A DNA stretch of 64,000 nt, from the NCBI RefSeq assembly GCF_963259705.1, contig NC_081842.1, positions 67,406,787 through 67,470,786 of the forward strand, in the 5' to 3' direction. Positions 26,101 through 31,973 of this stretch are shown piece by piece. How positions within the stretch are numbered: position 1 is the first letter of the stretch; the number at the start of each line of letters is the position of its first letter. The notes beneath the pieces were generated by a model. The model made no database searches and was not told where the DNA came from. It worked only from the letters and a program-made list of their open reading frames with translations. Origin of the DNA: Myotis daubentonii. Taxonomy: Eukaryota; Chordata; Mammalia; Chiroptera; Vespertilionidae. A program made the position numbers and the translations under genes.

Positions 26101-29100
26101 TAGTGAATACCAGCACTCAGTCTGCATACTAATTCATTTCTCAACAATGGAGTGATATCGATGTCTGTCTTATTTTGCCTACTTTTGTCTTTGATCATAC
26201 TTACAGTCTTCTTATCTTTTCTGTAATCAGACTAGACCCCATGCAGTTGCTTCTGGCTGCGTTTTCATACTGACTTCTGGTTATATTTTTCTATGTGCAC
26301 ATCACTTTGTTTGCCCGATGGCTTTGATCAAATCTGCACATTCATTTTTCTCTATTTCCTCTCATTCATGTCACCCATTCTGCATCTTCCTGCCCTGGTA
26401 GGAAAAGATTGCTCAAGTGCGCTGGGAACTGATGATGAAGACAAAAGAACACACCAGAAAGCTCCACCAGATGAATGATCTATGTATTGAAAAGAAGAAG
26501 CTTGATTCTCGGTTGAACACGCTCCAGAATCAGCAGGTATGCTTTCCTTCAGACCCTCTGTTGCATGGGCAAGTTCGGTAGCGGTAGTGTTCATGGGAAT
26601 TTCAGTGCTGGCATTTCAGCAAACCGTGATCTTACTAGTAGCCTGCTTCTCGCCTCAGGCCAGTCCCTGAGAACACCAATGTGACACTGACCCCATCACA
26701 GGGAGCCTGAGGAACTAGCTTCATCGTGTGCATCTTGGGGCCATGAACTTACAGAAATGCTAATCTATGGGGTTTGCCATGGCCCTGGAGAGATAAGGCT
26801 ATTTAGATATAAATAGTACTAATACACTACCCGAATTTGGTGCCTAACATCCATTTCCAATATCTGCTCCTTCCATTTAACCTAAAAAGGATAAGACAAG
26901 AGAGCACTGGCAACCTCTCCACCTCCCCTATCTACTGAGGAAATTCGACAGTGTCTTGACTTGTGGGCTCTCACGTGTTGCCTCACTAAAGCACTTGTTC
27001 CTTCTTAGGGCTTTCAAATGGCTCTTTATAATATTTACTGAGCCTAACATTGTGTTCCTTAATTTGTGGTGGATACTACTTATTTAATGAAATTCATCCT
27101 TCAAGTCTTGCCCTCCAGGAACCCAACACCTATTCTGAATGAACTATAGCTCATGTCCTTGCAATAGGTTTTGCAAAACTGCCTATTGTTTCTCTTGGTT
27201 TTCTTTAAGCACCTGGCAGTGGCCTCATCCAGGAGTGCTTTCCCCTGAGGAAAGCATCAGCATCACCTGGGAGGTTGTTAGAAATAACCCAGATCTACTG
27301 AGTCAGAATCTGGGGGTCTGGGGGAGTCCTGGCATCAAACCACATTAACAAGCCTTCCAGGGGACTCTGATGCATGCTTGAGTTTAAGATCTCTAGTCTA
27401 AGTTCAAGTCCAAAAGGAGGAAAGAATATGGGTTATTCCACGGAGAAAGAATAAAAGGATTTGGAAAGCTTAAAAGTGGACATTAGATTTGAGAGGAAGC
27501 TTAGAATCAGAATACCGAGGGCCCTTTATCCACTAAAGAGTTTGTGAGTGGAGAATCAAGGCAGTGCTGGAGAGGGTTGACACCCAAATAAAATCACAGA
27601 GTGAGCAGTCAGTAAACATTTGTTGACTTGAAGTGCTTTGACAAGTCCAGATACATTGAGAAGAGTTTGGAGGTAGATCAGTTGGATGGGAAAATTAATC
27701 ATATATGTCTTTACAGAGTGTATCTTTACAGTATATCTTGACACGTGCAGTCTCTTTTCAAAGGATATCTCATTTAATCTTCAAAACACTACTTCCTAAA
27801 GCTCAGAGTAGGGAGTAACTTGCTTCAGCTCTCAGAGCTAATGCACAGGAAGTGAGTTTTTAAAACGAGGTCTGTCTTCCTCCAAAGCTGACTCGGTTGT
27901 TCTTATTCTTACGACAGTCGAGGAATGCATTGGGATGTAGATGGTGAGAAGCTAGCTAGTGTCAAAAGAAATTCCCAAGTAAGATTAGTCAAAAACTTTT
28001 TGGATATGGTGAGGAGAATGAGGGAAAATTAAGGTGCCTTTAAGATGATGCCTGGAATGACTGGTGAGTTGGTACAAGCATTTAGCTGCCGGTAACCAAA
28101 AGCCCCATTGAAAGTAGCTTAAACAAATAGGGCTCATCTTTTTTTGTTCACTGAACGAGAAGTCTAGAGACGACTTAAGGGGTTTGATTTAGTGGATCTG
28201 TTATATCAGGGGCCAGCATGTCTGTGATTCTCTCTGATTCTTTGAAGTTCTCCTCAGAGTCACAAAACAGCTGCGTCAGGTCCATGTTTCACATCCACAT
28301 GCCAGCCACTTCTGTGCCTTCATAAGGAAGCACCAGTTTTCTGCTTATATTCACTCAGCCAACCCTAGCTGGAGGAGAAACTGGGTGATGTCAGTGTTTA
28401 GCTTTCACAGCCTCTACAGTGAAGGCAGGCAAGAGAGGAGCTATTGGGTAATGATAACCCCTATTTGCTAGGAAGGTCTGCCATCGTAAGTGAGGGTAAT
28501 GGACAAATCATGGGCCTTTGGCTTCAGGTAACCTGGTTGTAACCCTGCTTCTGGTCCTTAATAATATAATCGCTTGGGCCAGTTCATGCATCTCTGTCCC
28601 AGTTTCTGTAAAACTAGACCACCACCATCGAATTCACAGTTGTGAGGATTAAATGAAGCACCTGGCAGAGAGTGCAGACTAGCTGGGTGGTAATGTCCTG
28701 CCCTTTAGCTTATGTTCAAATTTTATTGAGCATCTACTTAGGTAACAAGTTCTAGGGTAGGTGCTGGGTACAGTGGTAAGATCCAGGATCTCGCAAGAAA
28801 TATATCAAACATTTAGGTTGAACCATAACAAATTGCCACTTTCTTTAGGTTAAAAAGTGGTCAAATGTCATACATTTTAAATGGTGCACTCTGCTGATTC
28901 CAATGACACAGGGTGGCTGTTTTGATAGAACACAGAGCAGAAGACCCTAGTCTAGTCCATGGCGCAAAGAAGGCCTCCCTGAAAGTGAGGTCTGGAGCAT
29001 GAGCAGGAGTTGGCTGGACAGGGGCTGAAATCAGATAAGGACATACAGATGATTTTTGGTTGTTGTTAATCCTCACCCGAGGATATTTTTCCATTGGTTT

Positions 29101-29835
29101 TTAGAGAGTGGAAGGGAGGTGTGGGGAGAGAGAAACATGAATGTGAGAGAGACACATCCATGTGAGAGAAACACATTGATTGGTTGCCTCCCACACTTGC
29201 CCTGACCAGGGCCAGGAATCGAGCCTGCAACCGAGGTTAAGTGCCCTTGACTGGAATTGAACCCAGGATCCTTCAGTCTGCAGGGCAATGCTCTATCCAT
29301 TGAGCCAAACTGGCTAGGGCAGGACATAAAGATGATGTTCTTTTCAGAAAATAAAATATGATGATGAGCTGTATAGAAAAAGGAGGCACCTTGTCTTTTA
29401 TGATTCCAGTGATAAGCCCTCCAAGGTATAAATGGCGGCTTACCCATCTAAAGGATATTTGCATTTTAAGAGTTGTTTGTTAGTGCAAAGGAACACATTT
29501 CTAAGGGTGGGATTTCAGTGGATGAATGCAAGCCCCTTAAAAGAAGGAGCAATGGCTGTTTAAATGGATTAAGGCAGGCACTCCCATATAAGAACATATA
29601 AGAACAGACGTTTTCTCATCCAACATGATGCTTCAAGTAAGGAGATGCTTTCTTTCAACAGGGCAATGCCTTCCAGGGCCCTCGGAGAGCAGATATTGTG
29701 GCAAGAGAGAAGGTCACTCACCTGATCCAACTCCAGGAGGAAAGGATTTTGGCCTTAAAGCAAGAGATTGCTCTTTTGCGTAAGAAAGGCGGCATTATCC
29801 TCCCACCCATTAAGTTCCCACCGGAGAACAGATGA
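3628..29835 (+). CDS. CFAP44: CFAP44 (WDR52), C-terminal part, 11 spliced exons
   Basis: CFAP44 is an axonemal protein. With CFAP43 it belongs to the tether complex that links inner-arm dynein to the doublet microtubule, and its loss causes malformed sperm flagella in humans (known family biology). The eleven exons are joined by canonical AG/GT sites with matching phases (0,0,0,1,1,0,0,1,0,0) and give about 701 residues plus TGA. The human protein is roughly 1850 residues, so the N-terminal WD40 half lies upstream of this window. The visible part is rich in Glu, Lys, Gln and Leu with long predicted coiled coils, one acidic Ser/Glu tract and a short Pro/Ile-rich tail. The identity rests on family recognition plus the convergent BOC neighbour, as in human 3q13.2. 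A small symmetrical exon could have been missed, but no phase gap requires one. Confidence 0.92.
4188..4688 (+). CDS. CFAP44: CFAP44 large exon, 167 codons
   Basis: The acceptor is TTTTTAATTAG|ACC and the donor AGG|GTAAGG, both at codon boundaries. The exon encodes a helical stretch ([17 protein letters not shown]), a Pro-rich stretch ([13 protein letters not shown]), then further helical segments ending in YMQQYLANR. It is the longest CFAP44 exon here. Reading through the donor keeps the frame open into a Ves SINE inserted just downstream, giving a longer ORF that ends in the SINE. That extension is not part of the normal protein. Confidence 0.93.
4715..4926 (-). mobile_element. Ves SINE next to a 5' splice site, 17-bp target duplication
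   Basis: GAGACTGTGCCTATTTA at 4698-4714 is repeated with one change at 4927-4943. The SINE begins 26 bases after the exon donor at 4689. The donor itself lies outside the duplication and was not copied. Confidence 0.88.
4944..6950 (+). other. CFAP44 intron with L2/MIR-like relics
   Basis: Mostly unclassified intron. About 5940-6070 and 6790-6930 read like old L2 3' pieces, and about 6605-6760 like a MIR (clinical-type core with CAATTTCATCATTTCTACAG). A G-run lies at about 6512-6545. No coding signal. Confidence 0.4.
6951..7167 (-). mobile_element. Ves SINE with 12-bp target duplication
   Basis: TCAATGGCTTTT at 6939-6950 and 7168-7179 flank a full-length antisense Ves SINE. Confidence 0.9.
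7441..7644 (+). CDS. CFAP44: CFAP44 coiled-coil exon
   Basis: The acceptor is TTTTTCTACCTCAG and the donor CAA|GTATGA. The 68 codons (phase 0/0) begin [18 protein letters not shown] and end LDKEEQEMQ. Regular hydrophobic spacing among charged residues indicates a continuous amphipathic coiled coil. Confidence 0.93.
7645..8255 (+). other. CFAP44 intron, AT-rich, nothing recognised
   Basis: No repeat or coding signal beyond short T-runs. Confidence 0.5.
8256..8394. mobile_element. Mariner-like MITE
   Basis: Imperfect terminal inverted repeats, AGTGGGCAAAAGTAGG at left and CCTACTTTTTCTCACT at right, enclose an AT-rich core. TA dinucleotides at the ends fit Tc1/mariner insertion. About 140 bp, non-coding. 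Confidence 0.6.
8642..8860 (+). mobile_element. Ves SINE with 12-bp target duplication
   Basis: AGAAGCTTTGGA occurs at 8630-8641 and 8861-8872. The head GCCCTGGCCAGTTTGGCTCA and a B-box GGTTCGATTCTGG lead to an A-rich tail. Confidence 0.92.
8936..9155 (-). mobile_element. Ves SINE (older subtype), 14-bp target duplication
   Basis: AGATGAAATATTTT at 8922-8935 and 9156-9169 flank an antisense copy whose head reads GGCCCGGCCGGTGTGGCTCA. It lies about 40 bases upstream of the exon acceptor at 9196. Confidence 0.88.
9197..9389 (+). CDS. CFAP44: CFAP44 exon, basic coiled coil
   Basis: The acceptor is CTTGTTTGTTTAG and the donor GATGCTG|GTTTGT (phase 0 in, 1 out). It begins [17 protein letters not shown] and ends in a strongly basic run, [16 protein letters not shown], directly before the acidic next exon. 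A Ves SINE ends about 40 bases upstream of the acceptor. Confidence 0.92.
10143..10200. repeat. 24-bp inverted repeat (hairpin) inside L1 fragment
   Basis: CTAGAAATGTATATTAAATA plus four more bases is followed after about 10 bases by its reverse complement with one mismatch. The L1 reading resumes on the right, so the hairpin is a local insertion or template-switch product. Confidence 0.75.
10499..10727 (+). mobile_element. Ves SINE
   Basis: Complete copy: GCCCTAACCAGTTTGGCTCA head, B-box, CTCTCCCTTCCTCTCTGT and an A-rich end. ACCAAAGT before it and CCCAAAGT after it are the likely target duplication. Confidence 0.87.
10785..10866 (-). mobile_element. Ves SINE head fragment
   Basis: Antisense tRNA-related part only (GTGACCTCATAGTCCATAGG to CCACACCAGTTGGGC). 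The body is missing. Confidence 0.7.
11100..11960 (-). mobile_element. Probable L1 UTR-derived sequence
   Basis: A repetitive 'balanced' composition with recurrent Arg/Ser-type frames. The end near 11900-11945 (GTGGGAGAAATAGGGAAAAG, TAGATCTACTTCATCT) resembles 1470-1520, beside the antisense L1. The assignment is tentative. Confidence 0.35.
12388..12763 (-). mobile_element. Helitron interrupted by an hAT element
   Basis: CTAGAGGCTTGATGCATGAA marks the 3' end and TTTTTTATTATAGG the degenerate 5' end. A 235-bp hAT copy plus its 8-bp duplication splits it; without them the Helitron would be about 130 bp. Confidence 0.75.
12428..12662. mobile_element. Non-autonomous hAT element, copy 1, 235 bp
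   Basis: Termini CAGTGATGGCGAACC and GGTTCGCCATCACTG are perfect inverted repeats. The 8-bp target duplication GCCTAGGC lies at 12420-12427 and 12663-12670. No transposase coding. Same family and length as 21319-21553. Confidence 0.9.
12764..13679 (+). other. CFAP44 intron, unclassified
   Basis: About 12815-13260 has the look of an old LTR or L1 tail (TAAGGCAGACTTTATTTAGG) but no clear ends. No coding signal. Confidence 0.35.
13680..13790 (+). CDS. CFAP44: CFAP44 acidic Ser/Glu exon
   Basis: The acceptor is TTTTACTCCCTCCTTAG and the donor TCAG|GTAAGT (phase 1/1). Of 37 residues about 19 are Glu or Asp and 10 are Ser. Many Ser residues precede acidic residues, the pattern casein kinase 2 prefers. 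The exon is symmetrical, so skipping it would keep the frame. It follows the basic end of the previous exon, forming a charge-segregated hinge inside the coiled-coil region. Confidence 0.9.
14618..15034 (-). mobile_element. Helitron with minisatellite, 417 bp
   Basis: CTAGAGGCCCGGTGTGTGAA at left and TTTATTATATAGGA at right. The interior 14745-14950 carries the same ~33-bp GCC-rich units as the copy at 1-540. The GGCGGCCATCTTGTGC segment near the 5' end is shared with that copy. Confidence 0.8.
15090..15300 (+). repeat. MIR element
   Basis: The order CCACATGTCAGCCACGTGCC, CCTCATCTATAAAATGAAAA, then TGAGATAACATACATAAAGG is the classic MIR layout. An ancient mammalian SINE, diverged. Confidence 0.65.
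15476..15606 (+). CDS. CFAP44: CFAP44 exon
   Basis: The acceptor is GTGTCTTTTCAG and the donor AAAAAA|GTATGC (phase 1 in, 0 out). It encodes [19 protein letters not shown] and further helical sequence ending YDTLSKK, a heptad-rich coiled coil. Confidence 0.93.
15762..15858. repeat. G-run and (TA)n simple repeats
   Basis: A run of about 17 G near 15761-15777 and a TA repeat at about 15836-15858. Confidence 0.9.
15935..16170. mobile_element. Tigger/pogo-like MITE
   Basis: Ends CAGTTGACTCCTAAACA and TGTTCAAGGGTCAACTG are inverted repeats, and the interior contains TAGATTCAACCAACCATTGA, typical of Tigger-derived elements. A TA lies at the left end. Confidence 0.6.
16171..16912 (+). other. CFAP44 intron, nothing recognised
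   Basis: No defined repeat or coding signal. Short minus-strand frames at 16551-16791 lack protein character. Confidence 0.5.
16913..17029 (+). CDS. CFAP44: CFAP44 exon, 39 codons
   Basis: The acceptor is GGCCTCCCACAG and the donor CACCAG|GTGAGG, phase 0/0. It begins [18 protein letters not shown], continues through a Gln-rich helix and ends VVIPLKLHQ. Confidence 0.93.
17560..17770. repeat. Possible ancient interspersed repeat
   Basis: GTTGAGTTGGCTCTGACCCG and GGAGTCAATCCGTCTCATAT look like a known old mammalian repeat, but I cannot name the family. The rest of the 17030-18174 intron shows nothing. Confidence 0.3.
18175..18376 (+). CDS. CFAP44: CFAP44 exon
   Basis: The acceptor is TTTTTGTCAG and the donor AACA|GTGAGT (phase 0 in, 1 out). 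It begins [19 protein letters not shown], a non-coiled insert, then enters a long basic/acidic coiled coil ([18 protein letters not shown]) running to the donor. Confidence 0.93.
18479..18700 (+). mobile_element. Ves SINE
   Basis: GCCCTGACTGGTTTGGCTCA head, B-box GGTTCGATTCCGG, and ATCAATAAAATATATTAAA tail. GAAAACA at both edges is the probable short target duplication. Confidence 0.9.
19510..19567. repeat. (GT)n microsatellite
   Basis: Two GT runs separated by CTCC. A longer uninterrupted GT array lies at about 20093-20131. The rest of 18701-20138 is unclassified AT-rich intron with L1-like stretches. Confidence 0.95.
20155..20364 (+). mobile_element. Ves SINE (older subtype), 16-bp target duplication
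   Basis: AAGAAATCCTTTTCTG at 20139-20154 and 20365-20380 flank a copy with the variant head GTGTGGCTCAGTGGTTGAGT and the ACCAGGAGGTCATGGTTCAA segment. Confidence 0.9.
20381..21310 (+). other. CFAP44 intron, nothing firm recognised
   Basis: AT-rich at 20381-20720, then mixed unique sequence. No coding signal. Confidence 0.45.
21319..21553. mobile_element. Non-autonomous hAT element, copy 2, 235 bp
   Basis: CAGTGATGGTGAACC to GGTTTGCCATCACTG with target duplication GTCTAGGG at 21311-21318 and 21554-21561. Near identical to 12428-12662 and the same length. Confidence 0.9.
21789..22003. mobile_element. Non-autonomous hAT element, 215 bp
   Basis: Left end CAGCCGTGAGCAAACTACGG and right end AAAAAGTTTGCCCACCCCTG, both with the GGCCC(G/T)-type motif of this family. 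Target duplication GGCTAGCT at 21781-21788 and 22004-22011. Confidence 0.85.
22012..23030 (+). other. CFAP44 intron, unique-looking
   Basis: No repeat boundary or coding signal. The plus-strand frame at 22525-22860 has no recognisable protein character. Confidence 0.45.
23031..23084 (-). mobile_element. Ves SINE head fragment
   Basis: Antisense ACCTCCTGGTTCATAGGTTG to CCACCAGCTGGGC only. Confidence 0.6.
23300..23460 (+). CDS. CFAP44: CFAP44 exon
   Basis: The acceptor is CTGTCTTCTTTCAG and the donor TGGGAG|GTAAGG (phase 1 in, 0 out). The split codon gives Lys, then [19 protein letters not shown], then a helix ending AREIKQWE. The frame also runs open upstream into the intron with an apparent Met start, but the splice phases show this is not a gene start. 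Confidence 0.93.
23865..24022 (-). mobile_element. Short Helitron, left unit of a tandem pair
   Basis: CTAGAGGCCCAATGCATGAA to TTTTATTATTATAGA, 158 bp, similar to 2589-2765. Its last base (the 5' TC end, minus strand) directly touches the CTAG of the next copy. Confidence 0.8.
24023..24481 (-). mobile_element. Helitron, right unit of a tandem pair, 459 bp
   Basis: CTAGAGGCCCAGTGCACAAA (hairpin GTGCACAAATTTGTGCAC) to TTTTATATATAGA. The interior is GC-rich and unlike the left unit, so the two are different subfamilies rather than a duplication. Confidence 0.82.
24482..25215 (+). other. CFAP44 intron with a MIR-like relic
   Basis: About 24820-24985 (AAGCAAGTCCCTCAACCTTT, CTCCTTTATAAAATGAGGGG) reads as a MIR. 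The rest is unclassified. Confidence 0.45.
25216..25327 (+). mobile_element. Ves SINE fragment, 3' truncated
   Basis: Head CCCTGGCCGGCATAGCTCAG and B-box part present, ending at CCCCAGTGGGAG. Confidence 0.75.
25780..25848. repeat. Left arm of a perfect 69-bp inverted repeat
   Basis: This segment is identical to the reverse complement of 26884-26952. It starts ACTGTCGAATTTCCTCAGTA and ends CTTATCCTTTTT. Homology stops sharply on both sides apart from a short ACAAGTCA match nearby. The arms lie in the two introns around exon 26402-26536, 1035 bases apart. Confidence 0.97.
26402..26536 (+). CDS. CFAP44: CFAP44 exon flanked by a perfect inverted repeat
   Basis: The acceptor is CCTGCCCTGGTAG and the donor CAGCAG|GTATGC, phase 0/0, 45 codons. 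It begins [17 protein letters not shown] and ends LNTLQNQQ, a coiled coil. Its two introns carry identical 69-bp sequences in opposite orientation (25780-25848 and 26884-26952), so the exon would sit in the loop of a long RNA hairpin. Confidence 0.92.
26884..26952. repeat. Right arm of a perfect 69-bp inverted repeat
   Basis: Starts AAAAAGGATAAGACAAGAGA and ends GAGGAAATTCGACAGT, the exact reverse complement of 25780-25848. No terminal motifs or target duplications point to a known element. Confidence 0.97.
26953..29037 (+). other. CFAP44 intron, mostly unclassified
   Basis: A MIR-like piece at about 28500-28690 (CTCTGTCCCAGTTTCTGTAA, GTGAGGATTAAATGAAGCAC) and an L2-like piece at about 28715-28790. 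No coding signal. Confidence 0.45.
29054..29320 (-). mobile_element. Ves SINE (extended, older form), 16-bp target duplication
   Basis: AGGACATACAGATGAT at 29038-29053 recurs with one change at 29321-29336. The left end carries about 40 extra bases (GGTTGTTGTTAATCCTCACC) compared with other copies. Confidence 0.85.
29662..29835 (+). CDS. CFAP44: CFAP44 terminal coding exon with TGA stop
   Basis: The acceptor is CTTTCTTTCAACAG. It encodes 57 residues beginning [18 protein letters not shown], a last helix [19 protein letters not shown], then a compact tail ending [11 protein letters not shown] and TGA at 29833-29835. The Pro/Ile tail after the coiled coil is the natural C-terminus. A T-run follows about 15 bases into the 3' UTR. 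Confidence 0.93.
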   Translation, partial: GNAFQGPRRADIVAREKVTHLIQLQEERILALKQEIALLRKKGGIILPPIKFPPENR

Positions 29836-31060
29836 AGCCCCTGTGCCTTTTACTTTTTTTTTTTTTTTTGTCTCAAATCCACCCAAGATTTCTGACATAA
29901 ATTTCCCCAGAAATTGTCTCCTGCGACAGTCTGTTATTTTGAAGTGAATGGACCTAAAAGTCTAAAACGAGATCCAGCCAGGTAATGCCCCAAATCTGTT
30001 ATTGAGCTGAGCCGTTTCACATTTGTTTGGAACCAACTGGATTGAATGTGCAGTCTCAGAAGGCTGTGTCTCATACTAAGAAAGCATCTTTCATATGTCC
30101 CGTTTTAGGAAACTTGTGTTTGTGTGTTTTATCTGAATTTTTAGCCATTGGCAAGAAAAGCTAGCACTGAGAGTGTTAGCTGGTCCATTTCCTGTTGCTG
30201 TTTAAAGCCAGTGGGCTAGAAGGTGAGTGGCAGCCTGGATTTGAGGGCCCCAAGGATTAGCTAAATGAAGATTGAGAGCATTAGCCCTCACCCAGGTTGT
30301 GTCTGAAGTCACATCTTATTTCTCTTACCTGTTCGACTTCTCCTTGCCTATCATTTGCATGTTGCTTATAGTCCTTCACTTTCTCTCTTAAATTTTTTTT
30401 TTTTAAATTCTACTTTTCTGAAAGTCATGTTGCATCTTGAAGAGTTTTTCCAATTTAGCTTTGGCTGGAAAAAGGGGGTAACAATCTACCAGCTGGCACG
30501 CTACTGCTTTTGGCCAGCAGAGGGAGCACTTGTCCTAGACTGCCATCAGTCCTGGGGCTTTCCTACCATCTTGCTCATCAAATTCATGACAGGAGTGAGA
30601 AGCCAGGGTTCGGCCAGATGCCTCTTCATGAGATTGTGTGTCTCAAGAGGCATTTCATCTGTAACTCAACTCTACTGAGATTGAGAAGAGGCCTTGCAAG
30701 CTTCAGCCTCCATCTAGTCCTGGGTATAGGGATCCTATGGATGGGCAGCAAGCAGTAAGTAAATGTGGGTTTTAAACAAGTGGGGAGTCAGCTCCCCTGG
30801 CAGTGTTGGTGTATCTTTGGAAAGAAGGGAAGTGAATGTATCAGGCACCACCTGTGTAGCGTAGCTCTTAAATACTTGGTCTTCAGCACACACAGACCTC
30901 TACAGAAATGATTAGTTTCATTCCTTGACCTGACCCGAGTTTTACCTTCAGTGCAGTCAGGAGAACTGACTCTGCTTCTCCTTGCCTCCTGTACACTGTC
31001 TCCCTCTTGGACTCAGCAGTTACTAATGCATCCCACGTTAATAAAAGCACAACCGGCATT
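29836..31060 (+). other. CFAP44: Probable CFAP44 3' UTR
   Basis: No coding exon follows the stop, and both strands are free of recognisable coding sequence. The first AATAAA on this strand after the stop is at about 31040-31045, which would give a 3' UTR near 1.2 kb. The extent is inferred from that signal only; a shorter transcript using a weaker signal is possible. Confidence 0.45.
31040..31045 (+). promoter_or_regulatory. Candidate polyadenylation signal for CFAP44
   Basis: AATAAA in the context CGTTAATAAAAGCAC, downstream of the CFAP44 stop and before the BOC transcript end on the other strand. The hexamer is seen; its use is inferred. Confidence 0.4.
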
Positions 31061-31214
31061 CCGTATTTACAGACAAAAACATTAGAGACATCTATCTTTT
31101 CCAGATCTCATCTCTTGATCTGAAAACATCCCAAGTGGGTATTCTCTTCAGATACTCAAAGACTGAATCCTAACATCTAAGGAAAACGCTGACTCACGCA
31201 TGACTAAGCTGAAG

Positions 31215-31785
31215 GTTACAGGGAAGACTAAACATTTATTTAGAAGTTACAGTGTTTGTTTTTACAGAGCGATGTTGCCGCGGATTATTGATTCTGGAAG
31301 GTCTGTTAATGCTTATAGTACTATACACATCTGAGTCTGTTCTCACGGGCGTCTTCTGGAGACCTTGCCTGTAGCACCAGAGCTGGCCGTCTTCACAGGT
31401 GTCTGCAGCCTGTGCGCCCCTGGCCTCTGCGTTACCCGCGCGCTCCTCACGCACAGTGGGCGGGAGTCTTCCCTCGGGCGGCTGCTCTCTGGGCCTCTGC
31501 AGCCTCCCGGGCCGGGCAGAGGTTCTGAGCCGCCTCCTCGGTCTGGGTGCTGGCCAGTCCGTGCTCCTCTTTCCTGGTTTGCTCCTGGTATGTGGTGGCT
31601 TTTTTGTTTAACCTCTCATACCTCCATGGGTAGGAGTCCCTATGTCTTTCCAGAATTATAACAACACATATACATTTATTTACAAGTGCATAAATATATA
31701 AATATGGCTATTATAGAAAAATAAATACCAATTTCCTCTGTCTCTTTAAAAACGATAATAGTCTTTCTGGAATACTGGCTTCTGC
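31215..31785 (-). other. BOC: Probable BOC 3' UTR
   Basis: This stretch follows the BOC TAG stop to the distal AATAAA. It is AT-rich near 31640-31760 and GC-rich near 31380-31560. Plus-strand open frames across the GC-rich part have no recognisable protein character. Confidence 0.45.
31235..31240 (-). promoter_or_regulatory. Candidate polyadenylation signal for BOC
   Basis: The plus strand reads TTTATT, which is AATAAA on the BOC strand, about 545 bases past the BOC stop. A second reverse hexamer lies near 31675-31680. The more distal one leaves only about 150 bases between the predicted ends of the two genes. Confidence 0.4.
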
Positions 31786-31973
31786 CTAAATGATGGGGGG
31801 TGGTGTTTCAAAAGATATGTGCACTGGTGGGCTGGGGGAGAGCTGCCTCCCGGGCTCCTGTCCTCCGTGAGTCCCCGTGGGGTGCTGGGGGCACCACTCT
31901 CCTCCACCCATTTGGCAAGTGTCAGGACTGTCCACTTCCTCAACCGGTGCCAGGCCCAAGCAGCACGGGGGGC
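31786..31973 (-). CDS. BOC: BOC terminal coding exon with TAG stop
   Basis: The acceptor is CTCTCCCCGCAG|GC. It encodes [20 protein letters not shown] and ends [12 protein letters not shown] followed by TAG (plus-strand CTA at 31786-31788). The acidic/Cys start and the hydrophobic C-terminus are characteristic of BOC, which makes this exon secure. Confidence 0.95.
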
